Positions 18,952 through 27,315 of a stretch of 64,000 nt of DNA are shown here, piece after piece. This DNA is from Mycolicibacterium sp. CH28 (lineage in GTDB: Bacteria > Actinomycetota > Actinomycetes > Mycobacteriales > Mycobacteriaceae). Below the pieces are notes generated by a model that was given only the letters and a program-made list of their open reading frames with translations, made no database searches and was not told where the DNA came from. Every line of letters begins with the position of its first letter. Positions within the stretch are counted from its first letter, which is position 1. The translations under genes and the position numbers were made by a program. The stretch lies in assembly GCF_004745805.1 (NCBI RefSeq), contig NZ_SRLQ01000004.1, positions 310,001 to 374,000 on the forward strand. Direction: 5' to 3'.

Positions 18952-19620
18952 ATGGACACATCGGTAGCGATCGACGCGGTCATCACCGCGACGGGGTTGG
19001 GCGTCGACGGGGAACACGGCCCGCTCTTCACCGGTGTCGGGTTGTCCTTCCCGACCGGACTGCACGCAGTGCAACTGCCCGGCGGCCACGCACAGGCCGC
19101 CCTGCTGCTGGTCTTGGCCGGCCGGATCGAGCCCACCTCGGGCGAGGTATCTGTCTGTGGCGCAACCGATCCGCGCGCCATCCGCCGCCACTGCGCGATC
19201 GCCGTCTTCCACGCCATCGACGAACTCGAAGAGGCGGTCACGGTCGGGGTGGTGCTCGCCGAACAGCAGCGATGGTTGTCGCCGTGGTACTCCATAGTCT
19301 CGGCCAGCGCGGGCTACGACCGACTTGTGGAGGTGTTCGGCGACATCCCCGCTCCGGATTCGGACACCTATATCAGCGACCTGTCGGATCTGGAACTGTT
19401 CCTGCTGCGGGTCACCCTGGCACTTTTGTCCGAGCGTCCGATCTTGGTGGTTGGTGATCTCGAACAGGTCCGCGACACCGACCGCCGCCAACTGGCGGCC
19501 CAGCGACTGAGCGCGATCGCCGAGGAGCGCACCGTCGTGGTCGGGTTGACGAACCCCCTCGGGGCCAACGCTCCCGCGCATGTTCTGCACGATCTTCGTG
19601 ACCTGATGGGAGGCGAGTGA
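18952..19620 (+). CDS. Degenerate ABC-type ATPase lacking a Walker A motif
   Basis: A protein of about 222 residues with the overall layout of an ABC nucleotide-binding domain: an N-terminal strand pair (GLGVDGEHGPLFTGVGLSF), LVLAGRIEPTSGEV (the post-Walker-A helix and loop), a signature-region equivalent SDLSDLELFLLRVTLALL, and a Walker-B-like strand PILVVGDLEQVRD. Where a Walker A GxxGxGKST is expected it reads LPGGHAQAAL, with neither the lysine nor the serine/threonine, so ATP hydrolysis is unlikely. The ATG at 18952 fits the domain start; a GTG at 18868 would add 28 residues. It is followed after 1 base by the YhgE/Pip membrane protein and probably serves as its cytoplasmic partner. Confidence 0.75.
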   Translation: MDTSVAIDAVITATGLGVDGEHGPLFTGVGLSFPTGLHAVQLPGGHAQAALLLVLAGRIEPTSGEVSVCGATDPRAIRRHCAIAVFHAIDELEEAVTVGVVLAEQQRWLSPWYSIVSASAGYDRLVEVFGDIPAPDSDTYISDLSDLELFLLRVTLALLSERPILVVGDLEQVRDTDRRQLAAQRLSAIAEERTVVVGLTNPLGANAPAHVLHDLRDLMGGE

Positions 19621-19621
19621 A

Positions 19622-21580
19622 GTGTTGTCGGTCCTTGCATTCGGTTCGGAGGCAAAGCGTTTCGTGCGCAGCAAGCTCGGGCGGATCGGCCTGGTGCTGC
19701 TGGTCCTGATGCCGCTGGTCTACGGCGCCCTCTATCTGTGGGCGTATTGGGACCCGTTCGGGCACGTCAACAAGATGCCGGTGGCCCTGGTCAACGCCGA
19801 TCGCGGCGCGGTGGTCTCCGGGGAACACATCAATGCCGGCGAGCAGATCGCCAGCAGCCTGACCGCCGACGGTGGGCTCGACTGGCACGTCGTCGACCCC
19901 GCGGAAGCGCGCAGCGGTGTTCAGCACGGCAAGTACTACTTCATGCTCGAACTGCCACCCGACTTCAGTGAGGCCATCGCCTCACCGATCACGGGTCAAC
20001 CCAAGCAGGCCCAGCTGGTCGCCACCTACAACGACGCCAACAACTACATCTCCAGCAGTATCGGACACACCGCACTCGAGCAGGTTCTCAACGCGGTCTC
20101 GACCCGCATCTCTGGTCAGGCCGTCAATCAGGTCCTCTCCGTGGTGGTGTCGTCCGGGGCCGGGATCAAAGAGGCGGCACATGGGGCGGCCCAACTGGCC
20201 GACGGCGCGGCCCGCATCGATGACGGGGCCGGCCGGCTGTCCGCCGGACTTGACCGGGCTCGCAGCGGCTCGGCCGAACTGGCCACCGGCGCCGGACAAC
20301 TCTCGACGGCGATCAACCAGGCCACCGACCCTCTCATCACGGTGACCAAGGCGCTCGCTCAGGTCAGGGGCACCGATCAAGGGCTTGACCAGGGGGTGGC
20401 GGCGCTGCGCCAGGCCACCGATCAGCTCGACAGCATTGCCGACACGCAGGACGGCGCCGCCAAAGCGCTCACGGTGGTCATCGACCAACTTTCCACCAGC
20501 TCCGACCCGGTGGCCGCCAGCAGTGTGGGCGCACTGCGGGGAGTGCGAGACCAGCTGCAGCAGCATCAGTTCACTCCGCAGATCCGTCAGCAGCTCAGCA
20601 GCGCCGAAGACTCGGCGATTGCCATGACCTCGGTCCTACGCACCCCCGGCAGCCCCGTGCAGAATGCGCTCGACGACGTGGGCCGCACCGGCCAGGACCT
20701 CACCGACAAGCTGTCCCAACTTCGCGATGGCGCGAAGCGGCTGGCGACCGGCGGTGCCCAATTGAGCAGCGGTATCGCGCAACTCGACGACGGAGCCGGC
20801 CAGCTGAAAAGTGGTACCACCCAATTGCGCTCGGGTTCAGCCGAACTGTCGGCCAGGCTCAGCGATGGGGCTGGTCAGTTGCCGAACTGGACTCCGCAGC
20901 AGAAAGACGCCATCGCCCAAACCATCGGCGCCCCAGTGCAACTGGAGTCTTCGCATGAGAACGCGGCCCCGAATTTCGGCACCGGGATGGCGCCCTTCTT
21001 CATCACCCTTGCCTTGTTCTTCGGCGCGCTGATGTTGTGGATGGTCCTGCGACCGCTCCAGACTCGGGCGGCGGCGGCCGAGGTACATCCGTTGCGGGTG
21101 GTGCTGGCCAGCTACCTGCCGGCGGTCGCCCTTGCCGGCTGCCAAGCGATCGTCCTCTACTGCGTGGTCCGCTTCGCGTTGGGACTGCATGCCGCCCATT
21201 CCATCGCCATGCTCGGCTTCATGATCCTGATCGGCGTTGCGTTCACCGCGGCGGCGCAGGCGATCAACGCGTTCGCTGGCCCGACGCTGGGACGAGTGCT
21301 CCTGATGGCCCTGCTGATGGTCCAATTGGTCAGCGCTGGAGGGCTTTACCCGGTGGAGACGACATCGCGGCCGTTCCAGCTGGTGCATCAATTCGACCCG
21401 ATGACCTTCGGAGTGAACGGCTTGCGGCAGCTCGTCCTGGGCGGCATCGACTACCGGCTATGGCAGGCGATTGTGGTACTTGTCGCGATCACCGCGCTCG
21501 GGCTGCTGGTCTCAGCGTTGTGTGCCCGGCGAGACCGGACCTGGGCGATCAAGACGTTGATACCGGCGATCAAACCCTGA
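19622..21580 (+). CDS. YhgE/Pip-family membrane protein
   Basis: A 652-residue protein with the YhgE/Pip layout: one N-terminal TM segment (LVLLVLMPLVYGALYLWAY), a long extracytoplasmic region and about five C-terminal TM segments (from residue about 460). The central region has the hallmark repeated motif of the family, x-GAxxLxxGAxxLxxGxxxL, seen as GAAQLADGAARIDDGAGRL and again as GGAQLSSGIAQLDDGAGQL near residue 380-400. Homologues include the phage-infection protein Pip and EsaA-like subunits of type VII secretion. The GTG at 19622 has GGGAGG 8 bases upstream. It is paired with a degenerate ABC ATPase under a divergent TetR, suggesting an inducible export or envelope-stress role. Confidence 0.88.
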   Translation: MLSVLAFGSEAKRFVRSKLGRIGLVLLVLMPLVYGALYLWAYWDPFGHVNKMPVALVNADRGAVVSGEHINAGEQIASSLTADGGLDWHVVDPAEARSGVQHGKYYFMLELPPDFSEAIASPITGQPKQAQLVATYNDANNYISSSIGHTALEQVLNAVSTRISGQAVNQVLSVVVSSGAGIKEAAHGAAQLADGAARIDDGAGRLSAGLDRARSGSAELATGAGQLSTAINQATDPLITVTKALAQVRGTDQGLDQGVAALRQATDQLDSIADTQDGAAKALTVVIDQLSTSSDPVAASSVGALRGVRDQLQQHQFTPQIRQQLSSAEDSAIAMTSVLRTPGSPVQNALDDVGRTGQDLTDKLSQLRDGAKRLATGGAQLSSGIAQLDDGAGQLKSGTTQLRSGSAELSARLSDGAGQLPNWTPQQKDAIAQTIGAPVQLESSHENAAPNFGTGMAPFFITLALFFGALMLWMVLRPLQTRAAAAEVHPLRVVLASYLPAVALAGCQAIVLYCVVRFALGLHAAHSIAMLGFMILIGVAFTAAAQAINAFAGPTLGRVLLMALLMVQLVSAGGLYPVETTSRPFQLVHQFDPMTFGVNGLRQLVLGGIDYRLWQAIVVLVAITALGLLVSALCARRDRTWAIKTLIPAIKP

Positions 21581-21642
21581 GTTGAGGGCCGGGCTTCGGC
21601 GCGCGGCATGGGATCCTCGCGTAGGCGGGTTAGATTCCTCCG

Positions 21643-23307
21643 ATGACCATCCTGGCCGCGGTGATCGTCATCGTCACCCTCATCGCGATGACGACCGGCC
21701 GCCAACCGGCGGTACTGGCGCTGATCTGCGCGCTCGTGGTCGCCGGGTTCGCCGGGATCGCCACCCCGGGCGAGCTGTTCGCCGGACTGAGCAACGGTGG
21801 TGTGATCACCATCGCCGCCATGCTCGTGATCGCCAAGGGAGTGCTCTACACCGGCGTGATCACCCGGGTCACCTACCGCCTGCTCGCCGGGGTGCACAGC
21901 TCAGCGCAAGTGCTGCGCCGGCTCATCCCACCGGTCGGCGTCGTCTCGGCGCTCATCAACACCACCCCGATCGTGGCGATGCTGATCCCGGCCAGCAAGG
22001 AACTCGAACAACAATCCGGCGTTCCGGCCCGCGGCATCCTGCTGCCCATCGCGCACGCCACCACACTGGCCGGCTCGGCCACCCTGATCGGCACAAGTTC
22101 CAATCTGCTGATCGCCGGTTTGGCCGCCCCGGCCGGTGTCGAGCTCAAGATGTTCTCCTTCGTCCCCATCGCTGTGCCCGTCGCCCTGGTCGGCTGGGTG
22201 GTGTTGTTGATCGCCGCGCCGCTGATGCTGCGGGGTCGCGCCGAGCAGAACACGCGGGAGTTAGCCTGGCGCGCCGAGATTCCGGTCGAGAGCGGGGCCA
22301 ATGCGGTGGGCCGCACCGCAGCCGAACTCGGCGTACACGCCACTCCCGAATTCGAGCTGGTGGAGATTCAACGCTGGGGAGATTCCGTCGAGTCGGACAG
22401 CCCCCTGGAGGCCGACGACGTGCTGGTCTACCGGGCCACCGAGCCGGGCGTCCGGATGCTGTGGGCCAGTCCGCGTTTCGGTCACGCCGCGCAGGACCTA
22501 TACCTGGTTTCCATCGCCAGCGACGAGCAGGTGACCGTGCGAGACCTCGAAGACGACGATGATGTTCAGGTCGTCGCCGCACAGTCGACGAAGCTACTGC
22601 GTGACACCCCCGCCCTGCCCGGTGCGACATGCTTGGTCACGGCGCGCTCGGTCGAGGCGCTCACCGACAGTCCACTGGTCGGTGTCTGGCAGAAGGTTGC
22701 CGGCAAAGCGCCCCAGACCGCCAAGACCTGGATTGCGTTGACGATCCTGCTCGGGGTGATCACCACCGCGGCCCTGAATGTGGCGCCCATCGAGCTGATC
22801 TCCGTCACCGGGGCCACCCTGATGGTCGTCACCGGAGTTCTGACTCCGCGCTCGGCCGTCCGGGCGTTGAACTGGAACATCCTGGCCATCATCGCCGGCT
22901 CGATCGGCCTCGGGGTCATCGTGGTGAACAGTGGTCTCGGTGACCACATCTCATCGGCGATCCTGCGGTTGTCCACCGGCAGTAGCACGTTGGTAATCGT
23001 GGTGATCGCCGTCGTCACCACCCTGTTGACCAACATCGTCACCAACGCGGCCGCCGCGGCGATCCTCACGCCAGTGGCGCTGACCGTCGCCGCGACAACC
23101 GGTATGGACCCGGTGCTGCTGTTGACCCTGATCGGCACCTGCATCTCGTTCACGTTCATCAACCCGTTCAGCCACCAGTCGAACCTGATGGTCATGAAGC
23201 CGGGCGGCTACAGCGTTGCGACCTTCGTGCGGTTCGGCGTCCCGCTGACACTCATCTCGGTGGCCGCCGCGTGTGGAGTGGGTTGGGCGCTGCTCGGTCT
23301 CCGGTAG
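21643..23307 (+). CDS. SLC13-type (DASS) anion permease with central TrkA-C-like region
   Basis: A 554-residue permease with two hydrophobic halves. The first (residues 1-200) contains VVSALINTTPIVAMLIP and ATTLAGSATLIGTSSNLLIAGL; the second (residues about 365-554) repeats it with LTNIVTNAAAAAILTPVAL and ISFTFINPFSHQSNLMV. These paired SNT/NTP-type re-entrant hairpins define the DASS/SLC13 class (sulfate, dicarboxylate, sometimes arsenite or silicate transport). The cytoplasmic middle (residues about 210-350) resembles TrkA-C regulatory domains (FELVEIQRWGDS, DDVLVYRATEPG). Substrate unknown. No clear ribosome site precedes the ATG. It follows the YhgE gene by 62 bases but need not share its promoter. 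Confidence 0.85.
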   Translation: MTILAAVIVIVTLIAMTTGRQPAVLALICALVVAGFAGIATPGELFAGLSNGGVITIAAMLVIAKGVLYTGVITRVTYRLLAGVHSSAQVLRRLIPPVGVVSALINTTPIVAMLIPASKELEQQSGVPARGILLPIAHATTLAGSATLIGTSSNLLIAGLAAPAGVELKMFSFVPIAVPVALVGWVVLLIAAPLMLRGRAEQNTRELAWRAEIPVESGANAVGRTAAELGVHATPEFELVEIQRWGDSVESDSPLEADDVLVYRATEPGVRMLWASPRFGHAAQDLYLVSIASDEQVTVRDLEDDDDVQVVAAQSTKLLRDTPALPGATCLVTARSVEALTDSPLVGVWQKVAGKAPQTAKTWIALTILLGVITTAALNVAPIELISVTGATLMVVTGVLTPRSAVRALNWNILAIIAGSIGLGVIVVNSGLGDHISSAILRLSTGSSTLVIVVIAVVTTLLTNIVTNAAAAAILTPVALTVAATTGMDPVLLLTLIGTCISFTFINPFSHQSNLMVMKPGGYSVATFVRFGVPLTLISVAAACGVGWALLGLR

Positions 23308-23386
23308 CCAGACGGCAACCTTCGCGCCCGCAAGATGGCACGAATACCGACATACCGTTGTCGCGACATTGTCTGACGCTGGTGGC

Positions 23387-23797
23387 ATGAACGAAAACGC
23401 GAACATGAACGTGGTGGATACGAACTCGGCTGCTGCGGATGCGGCGCTCGCGGTGTGGTTGCAGATGTGGAACGCCGACAGTGAGATCGCGCGTCGGATC
23501 TGCAGCGAGGACTTCCGGATTCACTTCCTGAACTCCGCGCAGGACGGGTCGAACCCGGGCGACGACGTGCTGGGCGCAGAGAGTTTCGCTCGGTTCCTGG
23601 ATCGGTATCGCGAGCAGCATCCGGATGTGGTGTTCACCGAGGTCGGGCGGGCCGTGGATGGCGCGCACGGACGGATGCTGTGGAACGTGCAGGACGGCGA
23701 GCGTGCTGCGGGCGGCATCGATGTCTTCGACTTCACCGCGGATGGGCTGATCCGTGAGGTGTGGTCGGTGAGTGGGACGCGGGCACACCTGATCTGA
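23387..23797 (+). CDS. SnoaL/NTF2-like protein
   Basis: A 136-residue single-domain protein resembling NTF2/SnoaL-like folds: an N-terminal helix ending LQMWNADSEIARRICSEDFRIHF, a helix SFARFLDRYREQHPDVVF and three C-terminal strands (GRMLWNV, GGIDVFDFTADGLIREVWSV). Such proteins are small enzymes or ligand binders; the substrate cannot be told. It ends 21 bases before a WYL regulator gene on the same strand, so the pair is probably one transcript in which the regulator controls the operon. Confidence 0.8.
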   Translation: MNENANMNVVDTNSAAADAALAVWLQMWNADSEIARRICSEDFRIHFLNSAQDGSNPGDDVLGAESFARFLDRYREQHPDVVFTEVGRAVDGAHGRMLWNVQDGERAAGGIDVFDFTADGLIREVWSVSGTRAHLI

Positions 23798-23818
23798 GAC
23801 CGGGGGAGACTCACATTC

Positions 23819-24511
23819 ATGAGGAGAGCCGAGCGGTTGTACGCGCTGGTCGATCTGCTGCGTGGATCACGCCGGCCGTTGTCGGCGGCTCGGCTCTCCG
23901 AGGAGTTCGAGGTGTCGAAGCGCACGATCGAGCGTGACATCTCCTCGCTTCAGCTCGCCGGGGTCCCGATCTATGCCGACTACGGGGTGGCGGGCGGGTA
24001 TTCGATTCTGCGGGAGCACTCCCTGCCGCCGCTGAATCTCTCGGTACCGGAGTCGCTGGCGGTGCTAGCGGGGCTTGGTTTGTTGGAGAACTCGCCGCAT
24101 GGTGCGGCGGCGCGCCGGGCGCGAGCCAAGGTCCTCGCGATCAGCCGCGAGGATCAGCTCGCGCCAGTCGATGAGGCGTTGGCGTCCATGTTCGTCATCG
24201 ACGCCCAGCCGCCGTCCGAGGCGGCGATCTCGCTGCTCCCTGAGGCGATCGCCGGGCGCCGGGTCCTACGGCTGGACTACACCTCCGAGGACGGCGAGAC
24301 CCACACCACCCGTGACGTGGAGGCGATGGGTCTGCTGCGCGGGGGTGATTCGTGGATGTTCGTGGGATGGTGTCGGCTGCGCGAAGACATTCGCGGATTT
24401 CACCTCGACCGTATACGGCACCTGGAGATCACCGGTGAGGTGTTTCCCGAACGCGATCCCGCGGTGCTGGACGCGGATCTGTCGCGGTGGCGCACTCGGC
24501 GGCTCGGGTAG
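23819..24511 (+). CDS. YafY-type helix-turn-helix regulator with WYL domain
   Basis: A 230-residue regulator. The N-terminal HTH_11 domain reads MRRAERLYALVDLLRG then SEEFEVSKRTIERDISSL. The C-terminal WYL domain (residues about 130-230) includes RRVLRLDYTSEDGE, DVEAMGLLRGGDSWMFVGWC and REDIRGFHLDRI. WYL domains bind small ligands or nucleic acid and are common in both metabolic and defence loci. GGGGGAG lies about 10 bases before the ATG. It follows the NTF2-like gene and is followed by decayed sequence. Confidence 0.93.
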   Translation: MRRAERLYALVDLLRGSRRPLSAARLSEEFEVSKRTIERDISSLQLAGVPIYADYGVAGGYSILREHSLPPLNLSVPESLAVLAGLGLLENSPHGAAARRARAKVLAISREDQLAPVDEALASMFVIDAQPPSEAAISLLPEAIAGRRVLRLDYTSEDGETHTTRDVEAMGLLRGGDSWMFVGWCRLREDIRGFHLDRIRHLEITGEVFPERDPAVLDADLSRWRTRRLG

Positions 24512-24529
24512 CACTGTGGGCCGGCACCT

Positions 24530-24891
24530 CGCGGTGCGACCAAGACGCCGAGCTCGGTGAACGAGCCGGCTTCCATTCCCAACTCGTTCTCCACGACCGG
24601 GCCGACGATCGACGGAATCTCCAGTGGGGCAATGAGTCCCAAGACATGCACCATGGGGACCAGGCCATCGAGGATCAGGATCACCCGCCACGCGGAGATG
24701 CGGGGATTGGCGCAGACGAAGCTGCCGTCGGCGACTCCGGCGCGGATCAGCGACTCGACATGGTCGCGGTAACCGACGCTGAGGTCGTGGGCGCGCTGCT
24801 TGAGCAACTCGAAGCGGGACGCCGTACTCAGCGCGTCATTCCATAACCGCTGCTCGGGGGTGTTGTCGGCGACGACCTGTGCCAGACCCAT
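24530..24891 (-). pseudogene. TetR C-terminal domain remnant
   Basis: On the minus strand a frame reads as the ligand-binding half of a TetR regulator (RLWNDALSTASRFELLKQR, GYRDHVESLIRAGVADGSF, ISAWRVILILDGLVPMVHVL). The N-terminal helix-turn-helix is absent: upstream of about 24891 the frame loses resemblance to the family. No stop follows at the natural C-terminus, and the frame runs on into the WYL gene. It is a truncated relic, abutting an oppositely oriented amidohydrolase relic at about 24890. Confidence 0.7.
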
Positions 24892-25359
24892 GCGTGGCAG
24901 CAGGCCGGATTCATGGCCGACCACGGTGTCAACCTCGTGCCGACACTGTCGACGATGGTGAACATCGCCAGGAAAGGCCCGGAATGGGGGCTCTCGCCAA
25001 CCTGGGTCCGCATCGCCGAGGACATCCTCGACGTTCACCGCGGCTCGTTCGAGGCGGCATTGCGAGCCGGTGTTCGCTACGGCACTGGCACCGACGGCTA
25101 CGGCGATATGGTCGATGAGATCAAGGAATTCACCACCTACGGCATCTCGCCGCAGCGGGCGCTGCGGGCAGCCACCCACGACGCCGCCCAAATCTCACTA
25201 CCCGGAGCCAATTTCGGCACCCTTGCCGAAGGGCGTGCGGCCGATCTCTTCGTCGTAGATGGGGATCCCCTCGGTGATCTCGAGATCCTGAGATCGGTCG
25301 CGATGGTGATGCTTGGCGGGTCCGGCGTCGGTGGCGAGGTGGCGAGCTTCGCGTCATAG
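24892..25359 (+). pseudogene. Amidohydrolase (imidazolonepropionase-like) C-terminal remnant
   Basis: The plus-strand frame carries the last third of a metal-dependent amidohydrolase: MADHGVNLVPTLSTMVNIA, the catalytic-Asp strand GVRYGTGTDGYG, the helix ISPQRALRAATHDAA and the closing strands GTLAEGRAADLFVVDGDPL. The N-terminal HxH metal-binding strand and most of the barrel are missing, so it cannot be active. The first recognisable codons sit immediately beside the TetR relic, which implies a deletion fused two divergent or neighbouring genes. No ribosome site precedes the first ATG (24913). Confidence 0.72.
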
Positions 25360-25520
25360 CGGCGGCAAGTTACCCGTCCTGCTCTCTGGTGTCGAGGCCG
25401 ACGCCGGCAGTGAAACGGCTGGCGAATATCGGCGAAACAGCGGTGTGGATTGGTCGCGGGGGACCGATGATGGCGCTGGCACCTCACGGCCTGAACACGC
25501 GCGACAGGAGATCAATTCGG

Positions 25521-26186
25521 ATGCGCACCGTCTTTCACGAGAAACTCGATGAGCTGACCGTCCAACTCGGTCAGATGTGCGGCCAGGCCGGGCTGGCGAT
25601 GAAGAACGCCACCTACGCTCTGATCGAGGCTGACCTATCGGCAGCTGAACAGGTCATCAGCGACCACGACCGGATGGTGACCATGCGGGCCAGCGCCGAG
25701 CAGGCGACGTTCGCGTTACTGGCGCTGCAGCAGCCGGTCGCTGGTGACCTTCGAGCGGTCTTCAGCGCGATTCAGATCATCGCCGATACCGAACGTATGG
25801 GCGCCTTGGCTGTGCATGTGGCCAAGATTGCCCGACTGCGCTACCCCGACCATGCGGTGCACGGTGAGGTCAGCGACTGCTTCATCGAAATGGGAAGGCT
25901 CGCAGTCGGTCTCGGCGAGAGCGCGCAACAGGTCCTGCTGACCGGCGATCCGGCAGAAGGCGCACATCTGCGCGACCAGGACAGTGCGATGGACGACCTC
26001 TACCGCCGGCTCTTCAGCCTGTTGATAAGTCCCCTGTGGCAGCACGGAATTCTTGCTGCGGTCGATACCGCCCTGCTGGGTCGCTTCTACGAACGTTTCG
26101 CCGACCACGCCGTGGAGGTCGGCCGCCGAGTCGTTTTCATCGCCACCGGCGTACTGCCCGATGAAGACGACATCGCCACCGACTGA
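25521..26186 (+). CDS. phoU: PhoU-family phosphate signalling protein
   Basis: A 221-residue PhoU (PhoY-type in mycobacteria), a cytoplasmic helical protein that transmits phosphate status from the Pst transporter to a sensor kinase. Two three-helix repeats are visible; metal-binding acidic motifs appear as [14 protein letters not shown] near residue 95 and [15 protein letters not shown] near residue 195, matching the E/DxxxD pattern of the family. The start [12 protein letters not shown] is typical, with GGAG 10 bases upstream. No pst or senX3-regX3 genes are adjacent, so it stands alone. Confidence 0.93.
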   Translation: MRTVFHEKLDELTVQLGQMCGQAGLAMKNATYALIEADLSAAEQVISDHDRMVTMRASAEQATFALLALQQPVAGDLRAVFSAIQIIADTERMGALAVHVAKIARLRYPDHAVHGEVSDCFIEMGRLAVGLGESAQQVLLTGDPAEGAHLRDQDSAMDDLYRRLFSLLISPLWQHGILAAVDTALLGRFYERFADHAVEVGRRVVFIATGVLPDEDDIATD

Positions 26187-26304
26187 CAGCGCTGACCCGG
26201 CCAACACCCATGCCGCCCAAACTGGGCTGTTTGGCCTTGAGCCCCGCACTGCGGACATACCGAGCTAGGCCTTGGGTTGCGAGCCGGGTGAACAGCTCGG
26301 GCTC

Positions 26305-27030
26305 CTACTTGTCGTCCGGGTTCAACGTCCGGAACGCCAGCCCTGCTGCGATACCGGCGATAACCTGAGCCGCCAGGTACACCAGCAGCATCGGCCCGGT
26401 GAACATTCGCATCGCGACTCCGCCGATGACCACCGCCGGGTTGAACGCGGCACCCGAGACGCCGCCAACGGCGACAGCGCCCGCGACCACGGTGAAACCA
26501 ATCGCCAGCCCGTAGAACGAGTTGTCGGGGTGGTCCTTGCTGGTGGCAACGTTGAGTACGACATAGCACAGGGCGAAGGTGAAGAGCAGCTCAGCGACGA
26601 ACGCAGTCATTACTGCATGCCCCGACCAGTTGAGCGGCTCGACCTGCCCGGGAGCGATGACCGCCAGCACGAGCCCGGCACCGAGCAGCCCGCCGGCGAC
26701 CTGGGCGATCCAGTATCCGGCCGCGTCGCGCAGATCGATCCGCCCGCGTACCAGCGCTGCCACCGTCACTGCCGGGTTGAAGTGACCACCGGAGATGTGG
26801 CCGCCTGCGTAGATCATCGCCATCAGGATTGCACCGATGGCCAGCGGCGCCAGGACACTACCGCTGCGGACGCTGGCCCCGACCGTGAAGACCAAGAACA
26901 ACGTTCCAATCCCTTCGACGAGATACCGCGCCACTGTGTTAGGGAGATGGGCGCTGCGCCGAGGGGTCTGGTGGACACCGGCCACGGAGCCGGCGTCGGG
27001 TTCGAGTCTGTTTGTGTCGGATGTGGTCAT
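26305..27030 (-). CDS. Aquaporin / MIP-family channel
   Basis: A 241-residue MIP channel with six TM segments and two NPA half-helices: HFNPAVTVA near residue 83 and AFNPAVVIG near residue 195. After the second NPA the sequence reads VVIGGVAMRMF, where most aquaporins have an arginine three residues after NPA (NPAR); here it is V, so selectivity may differ. The first 40 residues are hydrophilic. The ATG at 27030 has GAGGAG 10 bases upstream. The 285-base region upstream carries two pairs of 11-bp-phased repeats matching those in front of the OmpR-type regulator at 28785, so it is probably a target of that system. Confidence 0.9.
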   Translation of the reverse strand: MTTSDTNRLEPDAGSVAGVHQTPRRSAHLPNTVARYLVEGIGTLFLVFTVGASVRSGSVLAPLAIGAILMAMIYAGGHISGGHFNPAVTVAALVRGRIDLRDAAGYWIAQVAGGLLGAGLVLAVIAPGQVEPLNWSGHAVMTAFVAELLFTFALCYVVLNVATSKDHPDNSFYGLAIGFTVVAGAVAVGGVSGAAFNPAVVIGGVAMRMFTGPMLLVYLAAQVIAGIAAGLAFRTLNPDDK

Positions 27031-27136
27031 GATCGAACGACTCCTCTCGTCGACGACTGCGGGGGTTGAGGTACAGGCTTGAGTTCCTCCCGCGACGCCT
27101 GTTCGGTACTTACGGTGTTGAATGTTCACGGGCTAA

Positions 27137-27193
27137 CTGAAGCGAACCTGAAGTCAGTGCGGCTCAGGCAGGTTTCTTCAGGATTGCCTCAGG
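27137..27193. promoter_or_regulatory. 11-bp-phased CTGAAG and CTTCAGG repeats upstream of the aquaporin
   Basis: CTGAAG occurs at 27137 and again at 27148 (exactly 11 bases apart). In the opposite orientation CTTCAGG at 27176 and CCTCAGG at 27187 are also 11 apart. Tandem half-sites with helical-turn spacing are the normal target of OmpR/PhoB regulators. The same motif pairs occur at 29530-29587. Confidence 0.7.
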
Positions 27194-27315
27194 GTGACAG
27201 TGGCGACGGTGCCCGGCCACAAGGTCGACGTGGCTCGGGTGTACGCCGACCAGAGCCCGGCAACGCGTTCGCAAAGCGGCGCCAGCGGGCTGCCCGGCAC
27301 GGCCGGGATCTGGTT

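Noticed and set aside
21643..23307. ArsB arsenite pump
   Set aside because: The SLC13-like hairpins and central TrkA-C-like region fit DASS permeases at least as well, and no ars gene is adjacent.
26215..26234. Terminator between phoU and aquaporin
   Set aside because: Two short stems (CCAAAC/GTTTGG or GCCCA/TGGGC) are mutually exclusive and only 5-6 bp, too weak to call.
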